In this document: positions 22,524 through 34,227 of the stretch, piece after piece | How positions within the stretch are numbered: position 1 is the first letter of the stretch | Layout: every line of letters starts with the position of its first letter | Source: Chloranthus sessilifolius | Taxonomy: Eukaryota; Streptophyta; Magnoliopsida; Chloranthales; Chloranthaceae | DNA length: 64,000 nucleotides | NCBI GenBank assembly: GCA_021018995.1 | Contig: CM037587.1 | Location: 62,966,104 to 63,030,103 of the forward strand | Reading direction: 5' to 3' | Notes under the pieces: model-generated | Databases searched by the model: none | Told to the model about the DNA's origin: nothing | The model's input: only the letters and a program-made list of their open reading frames with translations | Position numbers and translations under genes: made by a program

Positions 22524-23137
22524 ATGGCACCAAAGAGGAAGGTTGCCACATCCAAGATCCCAGCGTTGAAGCGACCCAAATCCGCTACGGGTCCTTCATA
22601 ACCATCCGTTCCCCCACCTCAACCACCCATTCGACCACCTGTTCCGCCACCCACATTGCCTGCCGAGCAACTCGATGCTCCGCAAGCACCTCAATGTAAT
22701 CTGCCCAACCAGTGGTGGGCGGACAAGGGCTTCGCATTCGAATATACCATCGACCCAGCCCTTTTTGAAACACCCGATGTGCCCGACATTGATGCTTGGG
22801 CACTCGACTATTTGGGTAAGGTAGGGCTTGATAACCTTTTGAAGCCCATTCATCCTTATTTCTATCCGCGCCTTGTACGCTTATTTTACCAAAATATGTT
22901 TGATGGGCCAAACCCCGATATCACAATATGTACCAAGGTCGATGGCAAGACCTATACTTTTACCCATACGATGGCCTGTGCGGCCTTAGAGTGTTTTGAC
23001 GCCTACGGCGAAGGGATCGATTTATTACCATCCAACCCCCTAATTTAACCCATACCTTTATAGCCCAACGGATGACGCAAGGACGTGTTGCAAAAGGGCG
23101 AGCCATTAAACGAGCTCCCTTGGGCAAATCAGGTGGT
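22524..23137 (+). pseudogene. ORF3-like gene downstream of D integrase (truncated)
   Basis: Starts MAPKRKVATSKIPALKRP in a good context (ATGGC), with a basic NLS-like motif, then a Pro-rich stretch. It then has a domain homologous to ORF3 of the Athila elements here: YLGKVGLDNLLKPIHPYFYP followed by RLVRLFYQNM. I believe this corresponds to the domain often annotated 'putative plant transposon protein'. Coding character ends abruptly at about 23137 where segment G begins. No signal peptide or membrane segment is seen. Fossil. Confidence 0.7.
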
Positions 23138-23642
23138 TGAAATTGAAAATAGACTAAATTTTTGGACCGTGAAATAGTGTTTTGGACTTTTTGGAGTTGA
23201 TTTCGGAATGATAATTATGAATTAAATTGTAAAGCTAGAATTATAAGACTGAAACTATATTTAGAATTTTTTAGAAATATTAAAATAAGAAACTAAAATT
23301 AAGACTAAATTTTAAAGACCGAATTCGGGTCTGAAATCAAGAAATCAGGCCGTATGATTAAGGACTGGTTCTGAATCGAAGGATTAGAACCAGAGATTAA
23401 CGATATGACTGTAAATCGAGATTTTAGAACTGAATTAAAGTCTAAGAGATCAGTATATCGCACTGATAGATTAAGAACTGGTTCTAAAAACAGAGAACTA
23501 GAACCAGATATATAGAATTTCGGTCCGAACGAGGTGCTACAGTCTAAAACTGAAAATAAAAATTAATAGAATTCCTAGATCTAGAGATTAGAAGCTATGG
23601 TTGTGAATTAAAAGATTAAATCCTTACCTAGGGTTGGGGGCT
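23138..23642 (-). repeat. G, left half: LTR/leader-like segment on the minus strand
   Basis: AT-rich non-coding DNA. Read on the minus strand it starts AACCCTAGGTAAGG and continues as a leader-like sequence. It is the continuation of 36306 onward, interrupted by element A, as shown by the GGGCT duplication. Identity is uncertain: a solo LTR or truncated LTR in minus orientation is most likely. Confidence 0.45.
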
Positions 23643-25714
23643 TGTTGGAGTATTTGCCTAACCTCAAATGAGGGTCTAAAATCACCAATAAAACTAGGCA
23701 GAACACACTCACACAAACCTGCAAGTAATCAGGGTTTGTTGTAATAAGTTTTAAAAAGATGGTGAGTAAGGGAATGTCCACAGGGAGGTTGGTTTAGAAA
23801 TGTGATAAATCTCCAGATCTGTATGAGATCTGGCACCCTAACTAGTGCTACATTAGCTAAAAGACAGGGGAGAGGTTTGGAATGGATTGTCACTTAAGCT
23901 AAGCTAAAATTAAACATAGACTAACTTGGATTGAGTTTGGGAACTTAAATCTTGCAGCGGGAAAGAGTAAAAAGCAGAAAATGGAGAAGAGTAGCTTGGA
24001 GATTGGTCTTCACTGAAATCAGATTCAATTAATCATGCTACAGAGGTTCAGAGCACACAATTCCCTCAACTGGCTATAAGCACAACTGCAGGGTAGAAAG
24101 ATCCACTCCAAATTGCAGGATCCACCTGGTCTTAAGGCTATGATCTGTCCACTTTAATGGTCACAGACCATCCTATAGATTTTATCTGCTCCATGAATTT
24201 GTAGCAGACGAATCCAATTGGAACCTGAGCTTGGACTAATCTTAAGGTTATGATCTGTCCACTTTAATGGTCACAGACCATCCTAGGGATCTCCTCCAAA
24301 GATAAAGCATCAATTAGAACAATTAAAACCACTATAGATGCTGTAATTCTTAGGTCACAGACTCAAGGATTCATAAGAGTATCAGATTCAGGGAGATCGG
24401 GTGGTATCCAAGAGGCCTACCAGTTAAGTGGGTGAGCTGATCTACAGACTCCTCTACACAAATCTGATCGATCACCAAATGAAACCAAAGGAACTTTAGA
24501 TCTAATTAAAATATTAAAAACAATATTTACATTGCAATCAAAATCACTCTACAATGGAAATACTCTCAGATCTGTAGTCTGTGTAGGTGAGAACCCACAA
24601 TAGCAATCTTAACCTTACCCAATTACATATCTAACCTCCCTCCTCGGTACTCCAGGGGAATTAGCCAAACATTGTTGGGCTAAAGGAGGAAAAATGGAAT
24701 TGCTCTGCAAGCTCTAATCTCCAGAATTTGGCTCAGATCTCGATCTCCCCCAATTGCAATTGGGGGTCTCTATATAAAACTTTCTCCTCTATTTTTCCCG
24801 CCAAAAATCCCTTCTAGAAGGTCCTTAGAGCTTGTTAGAGTTCTGTTAGAGCACATGGCGGTTAGGATTTCCTAGGGCATCTTCTGGAACCGTCGTGTCG
24901 GTCACCAAGTGCCACGGGTTGCGTGCAGCAGGTCACCAAGTCACAGCGTGTGCATAACTAAATTTCTGAGAAGTTTTACACACGATTTCGACAGGTTCAG
25001 GAAGCTTTCGACAGGTTCAAATAGAGCTTTTTGGTCCTTTCACTAGGTTCTTAGATCTCTTCGATAGGTTCCGATAGGATGAACCTTCTCTTAGAGTTTT
25101 AGCATTCTCAGCCCTTGGCCTGGAGTATTCGACAGGTTGGGGAAGCTTTTCGACAGGTTGGAGCACCATTTTGATAGGTTCTGTTCCAGCGTCTTCATCT
25201 TGATAGGTTCAGGAAACCATTCGATAGGTGCCCTTTACACCTCAGGCAGGTTTTCGATAAGATGGTTTTTTCCTTCCTTTCAGTTGCTCGATAGGTTCTT
25301 GGATCCTATCGAACTCCTCAATCCACACGAATCCATCCTTCTTCTGCCTTCAGATCCTATCGAAACCTTTTCAACTGTACAAATTTCTCATTTCTTTGCT
25401 TTCAGCTCCTATCGAAGTCTTTAGGTGACCTCCTGATAGGATGTTTTCAGCCTGTTTTTACTTCCTTCGCCTTGCCCTGCAGTAGCCACGCACTCCAAGG
25501 GTCTAGTGATGTGCTACCCTCTGGTGTGCTGTTGCTGGGTTTGTCCTGTGCTGAGAGATGACCCCTTTTTGGGCATTCTTGAGTGGCTTTCTGCATTAGT
25601 GTCATCTTTTATTACTGTCTACAAAATGCACTCGACAGAGGCTTATTAGTGTGCTCACAGGCCTATCAATGGTCAGGTTAAAGGGTGAAAAGTGGCATTT
25701 TTCACCACTTAATA
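23643..25714 (-). repeat. A 3' LTR
   Basis: Runs, on the plus strand, from TGTTGGAGTATTTGCC to ACCACTTAATA next to the polypurine tract. It contains two copies of the hairpin block (24140-24171 and 24250-24281), a TATA box near 24771 and a motif array at 24995-25440. Its partner is at 34228-36300. Confidence 0.92.
24995..25440 (-). promoter_or_regulatory. Array of CCTATCGAA-type motifs in the A 3' LTR
   Basis: More than a dozen CGATAGG/CGACAGG words (plus-strand spelling), upstream of the TATA box near 24771 when read in element orientation. Same family of sites as in the internal array at 30680-31045. Confidence 0.8.
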
Positions 25715-25725
25715 CACCCCCAAAC
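25715..25725 (-). other. A polypurine tract
   Basis: On the minus strand the sequence TTAGGTTTGGGGGTG runs directly into the 3' LTR, the expected place and composition for plus-strand priming. Element B has the same tract. Confidence 0.75.
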
Positions 25726-27548
25726 CTAAGCTTTGCTAGTCTCTGAGCAAAGGAGAATTCAAAGGAAATAAAAATGCCACTTTCCTAGGGAGCACAGATG
25801 CATTTAGCATATGCACCAAGCCTTTTAAACACCTAGGTGATCCCTAGTGGAGGAGTGAAGTTTCCTGAGGGTTTTCAGTGAAGGTACCCACAAACTTCTC
25901 CAATAAGGTTAGTTAATCGTAGTGCAACCTGCTAAACAGAGTTTCAGTAAAATAGAATAAATTCACACTGTGTCTTTTCAATTCATTAGAGGAGTTTCAA
26001 TCAGAAAGAAAATCAGTTCCAAACTTGAAAGTATGCTACAATCCTTAATCATCACTCAACTCATGTCAAGGCATTGCTCTAAAGAATTAAGGCATGGCTC
26101 ACCTTTCACTTGAGAATTCTATTTTGATACTACCCCCACCAAATTTTGATTTTAGACCCAAGTCTCACCAGGGCTGTTCACTCACAACAAAAAGAATGAA
26201 GGGTGTAGAATTACACACAGCTCAAGAGCAGTTACAACCCTCAAATAGGACTGTAAGCATCAGCATAGGCATTGCTCTAATTCCTGGAAGCTCTCTAGCT
26301 CTTCACACCATAGATTAAACAATTCTTTATCTCCACATGACAACTCAATTCATTTCAGATCAGTAAGGTCATTTTACTGGGTTGTAATGTGGCTTAGGGA
26401 TGAGGTTTGTAAAAGAATGAATGGATAAAAGGGATTCAAATTGAGAAATCAGTAAAGGTAAGGAGATGGTCTGCAGCTCAACCTTCTTCTTTTAAACTCC
26501 TCTTCAATTTCTTTGTGGAATTTCAGATTTGAAGTGATCAGCTTCTTATCTTCTTATAGATTTTCAAATGAAGTGACTTCTCTTTCTCATCCTTTTACTC
26601 TTATATATATATTATTATTATTATTATTATTTTTTTTTTTTTTATGGATCGAAATGCTACAACTATACATCACACTAGCCTTCAGATATTCTTATTTTTT
26701 TATTATTTTATTATTTTTTGTTTTTTTTGCCAGACATCGAACCTTGCACTTCTAACCTCACTTCTCTTCTTATTTTCTGAGTTCTCAGGTTGAGGGTGAA
26801 CTGAAATAGGTCAAAAGGTTTTGGATTCAAAATTTCTTGTTTTTATCAAAGAAAAACTGTGATTTTAAAGTCTCAACTGGTGTGTATCAAGGGCAGTTCA
26901 AAGGTGGGGTACTTTAGGCTCAAACTATCCAAGGGATGGCCTTACTTCATGTCTTCAATGTCATGAATGCTGTCAAGCTGTTTCAACTTGGAATTGCCTA
27001 ACTTCTAGTGATTAAAATTAAATTCCATCAGTCCTTAGAGCAGAAAAAATTGCCAAGACACTCTTCAAAGAAAATTTTTCAGGCCCAAATCTCACTGGGT
27101 ATGGCCTTCCATCAAATTTTTCAGGGGTGTATCTTCACAATCTTCTCTCATTTTAGGTTTACTACACATCAAAATTATTTTTCACAACTTGTTGACATTT
27201 GCCTCATGAAATCTGTTGGACTACAGCTTATTTCAGTTTCAAACAGTTTTTTAATTTCCTCTTTTTACAAAAAATTAAGTGAGAATTTACTCTAATTAAT
27301 TCCAAACACTCCTTTTTAGCCTAGCTGCACTAAAATTAACTAATTTATTGGCATACATGCCACACCCACAAACCTAAACTAAACAGTGTTCTTACTATTT
27401 TACACTATGAAATTAGGAGAGAGGCATGGGGGGAAAAGAGCGATATAGAGAAAAAAAACAAAACTACATGAAGACAAAATAGTATTAAAATGCCAAATAT
27501 ATACATGAGATAAGTGAGGAAGAAACTTAAAATAAAAAATTGCCATAG
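25726..27548 (-). other. A long non-coding region between ORF3 and polypurine tract
   Basis: About 1.8 kb with no supported frame. It matches the equivalent part of B (59021-60784). A conserved block near 27380-27420, which on the minus strand reads AACACTGTTTAGTTTAGG, is a polypurine-tract-like relic shared with B and C. An ATT/AT-rich simple repeat lies at 26601-26642. Confidence 0.7.
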
Positions 27549-30376
27549 CTATTTACAGGCATCATCTGGCCAGTCATAGAGGTCAGCCAGGTTTTTTAGA
27601 TCATCCTTAGATAAAGGAGCTTTTCCTTTAGATTTAGCTTTCGGTTGCGGCTTCTTTGTTGCCTCCTTAGACTGGGCAGCGGGTTGTTTTCCTTTGGGAT
27701 CAATAGCAGCAACAGAATCTGAATCTGAACCAGAAGAAAAAAGGGCAGTGGGGTCCAATCCGAGAGCCACATCAGCCTTCCTTCTTTTCGCCCTTGACAG
27801 TAAGGTGAAGGAGGCGTCAGGTTGGGTAGGGGGCTGGGTGGGGGTGGCGTCTTGAGACTGGGTAGTAGGCTTCATTCCTTTCTTGACAGAAGCAGCAGAA
27901 GGAGCAGATCTTTTGGCAGTAACTTTCTTCTTGGGGGGAGCCCATTTAGGTTTTGGAGGGGCAGGTTGAGTAGGGGGGGGACCCTGGGCTGGAGGAGGGG
28001 GCACATCCACAGGGGGGTTGGGAGGAGGTTGAGTTGTAGAAGGGGGATAGGATTGAGTGGAAGGAGGTGCAAGAGGAGGTGCGGTGGCGAGAGGGGTAGG
28101 TTGAAATGGCTGAGAGGTAAGGGAAGCAACCTTTTTCTCCAATATGCCAATTTGTTTTGCGGCATAGCAGGTTGGCATCAGAGAGTTCCTTGGTGGCCTT
28201 GAGTATCTCCTGAGCATTGGCTAATTTTTTCTTGAGAAGCTCAGAATTCTTCTTCTCATATTTGGCAATGAGACTCTCAGCAGCTACCAACAATTTTGCA
28301 GACTCATAACGAGCCAGGATTTCAGACCACCCTTGAGAGATATCTCGGAGCTTAATTCTGTGCTCCAATTCGATGTTGGAAATCCTCTCCTCATAAGGGG
28401 CCACAATGGAAGCGTGGAGTGCAGCCATACCTCTCAGGACATCCCTGTGGATGTAAGGGTTGTCCCTCATGGCATACAGTAGGGTGAGGTAAGGGGGATG
28501 TACATGGTTTGTCTAAGGACAATGGGCAAGGACAGGGGTGTAGTGGATGAAGAGGAGGGGGTGGAGAGAACCAGATCCTCCCATGGATCAGTTTGGGTGG
28601 AGGCATCATGGAAAACAGGTGGGGAGGTGGTGAAGGGTAGAGGAGATTCAGCTACTGCGGAGGCTAGTAAATCTGGTGATGAGGGTAAAGTGGCCGGCGG
28701 TGAGGAAAGTATGGGGAGAGCTGGTGCGGCTACTTCCTCAGGCTGGGCAGCCACAAGGTGTGGGGTAGGTATGGGTGAGGAAGGAGGGGATATGTGAGGG
28801 GGTTGAGGGGCGAAAAAAGGTGTGGTAAGGGTGGATTGAATTGATTGGAGGCATGAGCTCATGAGGGTCTGGTTGTCGGTGTTGATGGTTAATTGGGATT
28901 GAATGGATTGGAGAAGGGATAGAATTTGAGTGAGGGTGTCAAGCATGGTGGGGGTAGAAGGGGCAGGTGTTTGGACATGATGGAAGGGAGAAGAGGGTCA
29001 TGGTTAAAATGAGGAGGAGTAGGGCGTGGGGAGTCAGGAAGTGGAGTGTACTCATGAGCCACATCCTCCACAATTGAGGTCATGAGGGCCGTGAACCCAA
29101 TAGTGGTGAATAGGTCCACACCCTGTGGATGTAGAGGGGTTTGTGATGGGGGGAAATTAGGAATGGGTTGGGTAATGGGTGGAGAAGAAATGGTCAGGTT
29201 GGAAAACCTGGGAGGTGGGTGAAGATAAAACAGGTTCAGAGGTGGGTGGAGAGAGGTCTGTTGGAAGAGGGACTGATACAAACGAAAAAAGCAAAGTGGG
29301 TGGAGGTGTGGGTAATGGGACAGGTATGGTAGGTGGAGGGATGGATGAGAGTATCTCTGTAGGAGTCTCTGTTGCCACGGTAGTGGGTGCCTTCTCAGCC
29401 TCCTCCCTTCCGACTGGCTGACTCTTCTTAATCAAGGTGAGGCTGGTTGACCATTCCCGCTTTCCATATAATTTGATGGTCAGCTTCTCCATTGGCTCAT
29501 TTTGCTTGATCACATACTTTCCAGTTTTGAGCAGACATATGATGAATCTACAGAAAGGCAGACCTCCTCCCTTAGCAAAAGCTTGTCTCTTCAGCACCTT
29601 GTCATTGATATCCACCATTGTTTCAAAAATCAGCTTAGGTGCATTCACAAATTGCCCCTTTGAGCAGAAGTATAGGGCATCCACTAATGGGGCCCTTCTC
29701 TCTTGCAAATGGCCAGAGACATAGAATTTTTTCTCAAAATGGTATCGATGAGTCTTAGGGTAGGATGGAGGTCTCTTCTCATCAAGGATTCACCAGAGCC
29801 CACTATTCCGTTAGTAAGCTATTTAGCCATTTCCCTAAATGTAGCCCCTATGGGTGCTCCCTCAGCTTTGGTAGAGTCAAATTGATATGGGACTCCCAAA
29901 GCCATCCCAATGTCTCTGTAATCGACAGTTAGCTGCCAGTCATCAATCAAGATTTCTAGCATATCCTCAGCCCCAGGTACCACCTTCTTTGTCAGGTTCT
30001 GGTACCACAATTTCACCAACCCGGGGTAGATATTTTCCTTCAAAGGTGAAAGCAGGGGCAACAGACCTTCTTTCTTCAAATATTCCAATGTCTCTTGGCA
30101 CTCTCCAATGTTGGCAAAATAAGCCAGATCAAAATCTGTCTCAGGGACAAGACTCAATTTTTCTATAAACTCATTGGGGGTAGTTAACCTAGCTTGCAGC
30201 TCCTAAATCTCAACAACTTTATCTTTCTTAGCTTTAGGAGCCTTTTTGGGTGTCATCTCAGTGAGATTCCTCTTAACAGGTGGTTTGGAAACTGGCTTCG
30301 ATTTCTTAGAAGATTTGAGGGTAGAAGCAGCTGGTCTCCGGAGTAGGCTTGCTAGGGTTTCCTCAAGTTCCACCAT
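27549..30376 (-). pseudogene. A ORF3 (nuclear-type accessory gene)
   Basis: Minus strand, about 2.8 kb, homologous over its whole length to ORF3 of B. In order: a basic N-terminus (KPPVKRNLTEMTPKKAPK); the conserved domain (FIEKLSLVPETDFDLAYFAN, then EGLLPLLSPLKENIYP and LVKLWYQNL); a long Pro/Ser/Thr-rich region; a charged helical region (NPYIHRDVLRGMAALHAS, then KYEKKNSELLKKKLANAQ); and a Pro/Lys-rich tail ending NLADLYDWPDDACK. No signal peptide or membrane helix is seen. The basic N-terminus and composition suggest a nuclear protein, not an envelope. Fossil. Confidence 0.75.
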
Positions 30377-30639
30377 TTACTCACAGGGATTGTTCACCCA
30401 CCAACTTGTAATGAAATTCAGAGGTTGACAATTGGAACAATGACATATTGGTGGTGGGAAGGCAACTTACCCCAAAATTCCTAGGGTTGGATAGAAATCG
30501 CAATACACAGCTCTAAATTCTCTAAAATCATATGCACAATGCTCCTTTGCGCAAGCTGAATGTACTGACAAAATGGCAGACTGAACAACTGAAGGTTCTG
30601 TGAGGATTTAGTGCAGAAAGGGGGAGGCGAAAGAAAAAA

Positions 30640-31045
30640 GAAAAGAGCTAGGGTTTTGCAGAAGGTATAGAATGAGGCACAAATGACCTATCGATAGGTA
30701 TATAAGGGGTGAAATACGATTCCGATAGGATGAACTGGATGGTTTCGATAGGTTCATGCGTCCCGTCGAAAACATAGTAGACAAAACTTTAAAAGGGAAT
30801 GATTCGATAGGATCCCGATAGGTGGAATTATCCTTCCGATAAGTTTAAATAGCAGATGAGTCATCATTTCGATAGGTTCCCGATCGGTATCCAGAACCTA
30901 TCAAAATCTCCGTTTTGCCCTTTTTAACCGATTGAGAAGTTAGTTTCACCTGTCGAGAAGTTCAGTGCCTATTGAAACCATCAAACAGCCTGCCGAAATC
31001 ACCATGTGACCTAACAAAAGGTGAACTTGACCTGTCAAAGACTCC
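30640..31045 (-). promoter_or_regulatory. A internal promoter module: motif array, TATA box, telo-box
   Basis: The array of CGATAGG/CCTATCG words (30680-31045) lies upstream of ORF3. A TATA-type word, minus strand CCTTATATAC (30699-30708), is at its ORF3 side, and AAAACCCTAG near 30650 follows in the leader. The same order occurs in B at 55500-55900. Confidence 0.72.
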
Positions 31046-31329
31046 TAAAAATCAAATAAGGCTGCATTTTTGGGCACTCACAGTCTCAGTTCTCAGCAGG
31101 CTCTGTTGCTGTGGTGCCCCATGATTTGATTCTCTTGTGGACAGCTCCCATTACCTCAGGACAACTGGTAATATTGAAATGATGGCCTAGTACTAAGCAT
31201 GGCAGTTTTGTTTCTCTCTCTTTATTTATTATTTATTTTTTATTATTATAGGAAATAAAAAAAAATCAATTGACAACAAAGTAAACACCTAAAAAAAAAA
31301 AGTTTGGTACATATGATACATACTGACTT

Positions 31330-32440
31330 CAGGGGCTAATCTGGAGGGTCTGGGAGGTCTATAGTCTCCTCGGGCTCATCAAACTTGACACCTTTCGTGG
31401 ATCTTTTCCTCAGCTAGTGTCCATTCATTGGGTGCAATTTTTGATCTGTGAACCAAGCATTGTCCTGCAACAGCCAATGTGTATTTTCATGAATCACTTT
31501 CCTTTGGGCATTAATGGAGAAGCAAGCCTCTTCAGGAGAGGGTTGATAGCCAGTGCTATACACATTCAACTTAACCTTCATATTTCTAAATGACACTTCC
31601 ATGATTCCATACCTGCATTATATGTGAGCATTGGCAGTCGCCAAAAAGGGCCTGCCTAGAATCATAGGTATGGAAGAAGCACATTTGCTTGGTTCCATTT
31701 CCAGTACCAAAAAGTCAGCAGGATAGAAGAATTTGTTAACTCCAACCAAAACATCCTCAATTATTCCCATAGGTTTCCTTTCAGATCTGTCAGCCAGCTG
31801 TAGGACCACATGTGTGGGCTTCAATTCTCCCAAGCCTAGCTTCTCATATAGTGAATATAGAAGCAAATTTACACTGGCTCCAAGATCTAATAAGGCTTTA
31901 TCAATGATGTGCTCCCCAATGATGCAGGGGATAGTGGGGGTTTCAGGGTCTTGAAATTTGGTTGGGGTTGCAATCGACAAAATTTGTTTCACTTTCTCTG
32001 CTGAAAAGACTTTCTTGAATAGGTGTATCCTGGATTGTCTTTTATAGGTGCATAGTTTTTTTAAAAACTTGGCATAGGCTGGGACTTGTTTAATGGCATC
32101 AAGTAAGGGCAAATTGATATTTACTTATTTGAAAGTCTCCATCATTGCCTCAATTTTTCTTTGCCCTTTATCAAAAAGTGAAGGTGCTTGCAGTGCCTTA
32201 GGAAATGGCAAATGTGGGAGTGCTTCTTCACTTGCAGCCTTAACCAATGGGGTCTCTATTTTTTTAGTTTTTTTCTTTCTTTGAGGATCCTCATTATCCT
32301 CTTTATTCTCAGCTGATTGTTCCTTCAGGTCCACCACTGGTGGTCTTTGTTGTGTTCGTGCAGAAATCACTTCATTTTCTTCCTCCAAGTTCCTCTCAGG
32401 CTCATAGCCCACTTGGTTTTCCACTAGCTTACCACTTCTC
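31330..32440 (-). pseudogene. A protease region (end of the gag-protease frame)
   Basis: Athila-type protease: ALLDLGASVNLLLYSLYEKL, then LKPTHVVLQLADRSERKP, GIIEDVLVGVNKFFYPADFL and SIPMILGRPFLATANAHI. Past this the frame ends with an acidic tail (KFDEPEETIDLPDPPD), shared with B. Nothing resembling RT follows. Fossil. Confidence 0.85.
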
Positions 32441-33910
32441 AAATAGTAACAGATTTGGCTTCCTCATAGGTGGAGGAGACTTCACCCACTACAAACTATC
32501 TTCGTGGGTTGTCCTGTGGTTGGCTAGGCAACCTTCCTCCCTCTCTCCTAGTCAGAGCATCAGATAGTTGACTAAGTTGGTCTTTTATCTTTTTGATGCT
32601 CTGGTTGTGAGAGTGCATAGTTTAGGTTAGGGAGTTCAAATTCTGCAGTGAAGACAAAACTTGTTCCTCAAAGAAAGATGCTCTCGTAGTTGGGGGAGGT
32701 GCAGATTGCTGCATAGGAGGAGGTACAGGTTGAGCCATGGGTTGCTGATACTGAGGCCTTAGGACATAACCTTCTCGATAGGGCTGAACATTTCTATAGG
32801 GAATCGGCTGGTGGGGCTGCTACTGCTGGCTGGGGTATGCATCTTGTCTCCACCTCAGATTGGGGTGGTTTCTCCATAAGACTTCATACAGCAGCCACAT
32901 GCTCTATTATAAAATCAGGAAACTGGTCAGCAGATGGGCATTCTTTAGGAGAGTGAGCAGGGGACTGACATATGGCACATGCCTCCTCCACCCTAGCAGC
33001 CACAGGTGACTGCATTGTTCCCATCAGCCTATCAAATTTCAAGGCTAGGGTGTCCGCTTTCCTTTCTAAATCACTTGGCACACTCACTTCATATATCTTC
33101 CCTCTTGAAGGATTCTCCTTCAACAATCTGGGAGGCTCTAGATCTCTAGCCAAGGTTTCCCTTTGCATAGAGTTCTCACTGATGATATTAAAGAGCTCTC
33201 ATGCCTCCTCAGTAGTTTATGAAGGTAGGTGCCACCACAAGAAGCATCTACCATGTCCCTGCTCTTAGAATCAATTCCCTGATAAAAGCTTTGAACCAAT
33301 TGCCATTCAGGGATTTGATGGTGGGGGCATTTCTTCAGGAGTTCCTTGAATCTCTCCCAAGCTTGGTGAAAATCCTCAGTTGGGTCTTAGGCAAATGAGA
33401 TGATGCCCTTCCTCAACTGGCTTGTTTTTGACATAGGGAGGAACTTGGCCAGAAATTGACATTAGAGATCACTCTAGGACTGAATGCTGTTGGGTGGAAG
33501 CATGGACAATCAGGTCCCAGCTCTGTCCTTTTATGAAAAAGGAAAGAGTCTCATCCTGGTGGCCTCCTCCCCCAAACCTGTGATGTTAAATGTAGTGCAC
33601 AGTTCCAAGAACTCATCAATGTGCTTGTAGGGGTCTTCTTTAGTCAGGCCATGAAATGAGGGCAGCATTTGAATTATGGATGATTTTATCTCATAGTTTT
33701 CCTGAGCAGCTGGGAATTGAATGCAGAAGGGAGAATTGTAAACCCCTGGTGCATTAAATTCCTTAAGAGTTCTAGGCTACTGTTGCTCACCCAATTCTAC
33801 AGAGTCAAGTGCAACAGATGTGGGTATAGTTGGTATGGATCTGAGAAGTCATTCAACCTCTGGATTTAGTGGAATAATCTGAGGTTGGAGGGTTCTCCTA
33901 CCAAACATAC
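32441..33910 (-). pseudogene. A gag region
   Basis: Decayed Athila-type gag. The zinc knuckle CAICQSPAHSPKEC fits C-X2-C-X4-H-X4-C and lies near 32950-32985. The helical block upstream (LERKADTLALKFDRLMGTMQ) and the capsid core near 33350-33700 match B and C. Fossil. Confidence 0.78.
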
Positions 33911-34203
33911 AACACTCAAATTCTGAATGCAGAATAGATCCTCAACACAACAAGTAGAATCAACCAAAACTTTCTAACTATTCTAAGAGAAATATCAACA
34001 GATATGAAAAATAACAGGGGAGTAGAGGGGTGCAAACTACAGAGCAGTCTCCAGCACAATTCTCCTCTCGCTGCCAGCCTTGGATTTGATGAAATATACA
34101 CAAAATACAGAAAAACAATAAAACTTACAAATGCAGTTAGTAAAATAAAACAAAACTACAGATCTATGATCAAAACTTAGATCTATCAATTTCTAAACAC
34201 ACC

Positions 34204-34221
34204 TCCCCGGTAGCGGCACCA
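34204..34221 (-). other. A primer-binding site
   Basis: Minus strand TGGTGCCGCTACCGGGGA, a few bases inside the 5' LTR. It is a variant of the Athila-type primer site found in B and C (TGGCGCCGCTGCCGGGGA), classically ascribed to tRNA-Asp. Confidence 0.85.
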
Positions 34222-34227
34222 AAAACT

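Larger units (their letters stand above)
14400..23137 (+). mobile_element. D: Tekay-type chromovirus with an extra downstream gene, 3' LTR not found
   Basis: The 5' LTR begins TGTAATGTCCCAACC at 14400 in the F1 gag. It is followed by an initiator-Met-tRNA primer site, gag with two zinc knuckles, protease, RT, RNase H, integrase and a chromodomain-type tail ending near 21765. These are the marks of the Tekay (Del) chromovirus lineage. Beyond integrase lie a motif array, a TATA box and an ORF3-like gene up to about 23137. I assign these to D because the array motif is the same as in its LTR; they could instead belong to a separate truncated element. No 3' LTR copy is visible, so dating is not possible. 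About ten breaks. Confidence 0.82.

Noticed and set aside
23643-23647. TGTTG at 23643 as the right-hand target duplication of D (TGTTG at 14395-14399)
   Set aside because: It is the terminal sequence of the A LTR (also present at 34228), so the match is a coincidence.
26094-27295. Short plus-strand frames between A ORF3 and its 3' LTR
   Set aside because: The matching region of B lacks the same frames and the sequence is AT-rich non-coding DNA.
27822-28202. Arg/Gly-rich plus-strand frame opposite A ORF3
   Set aside because: It is the complement of the Pro-rich region of ORF3 on the minus strand.
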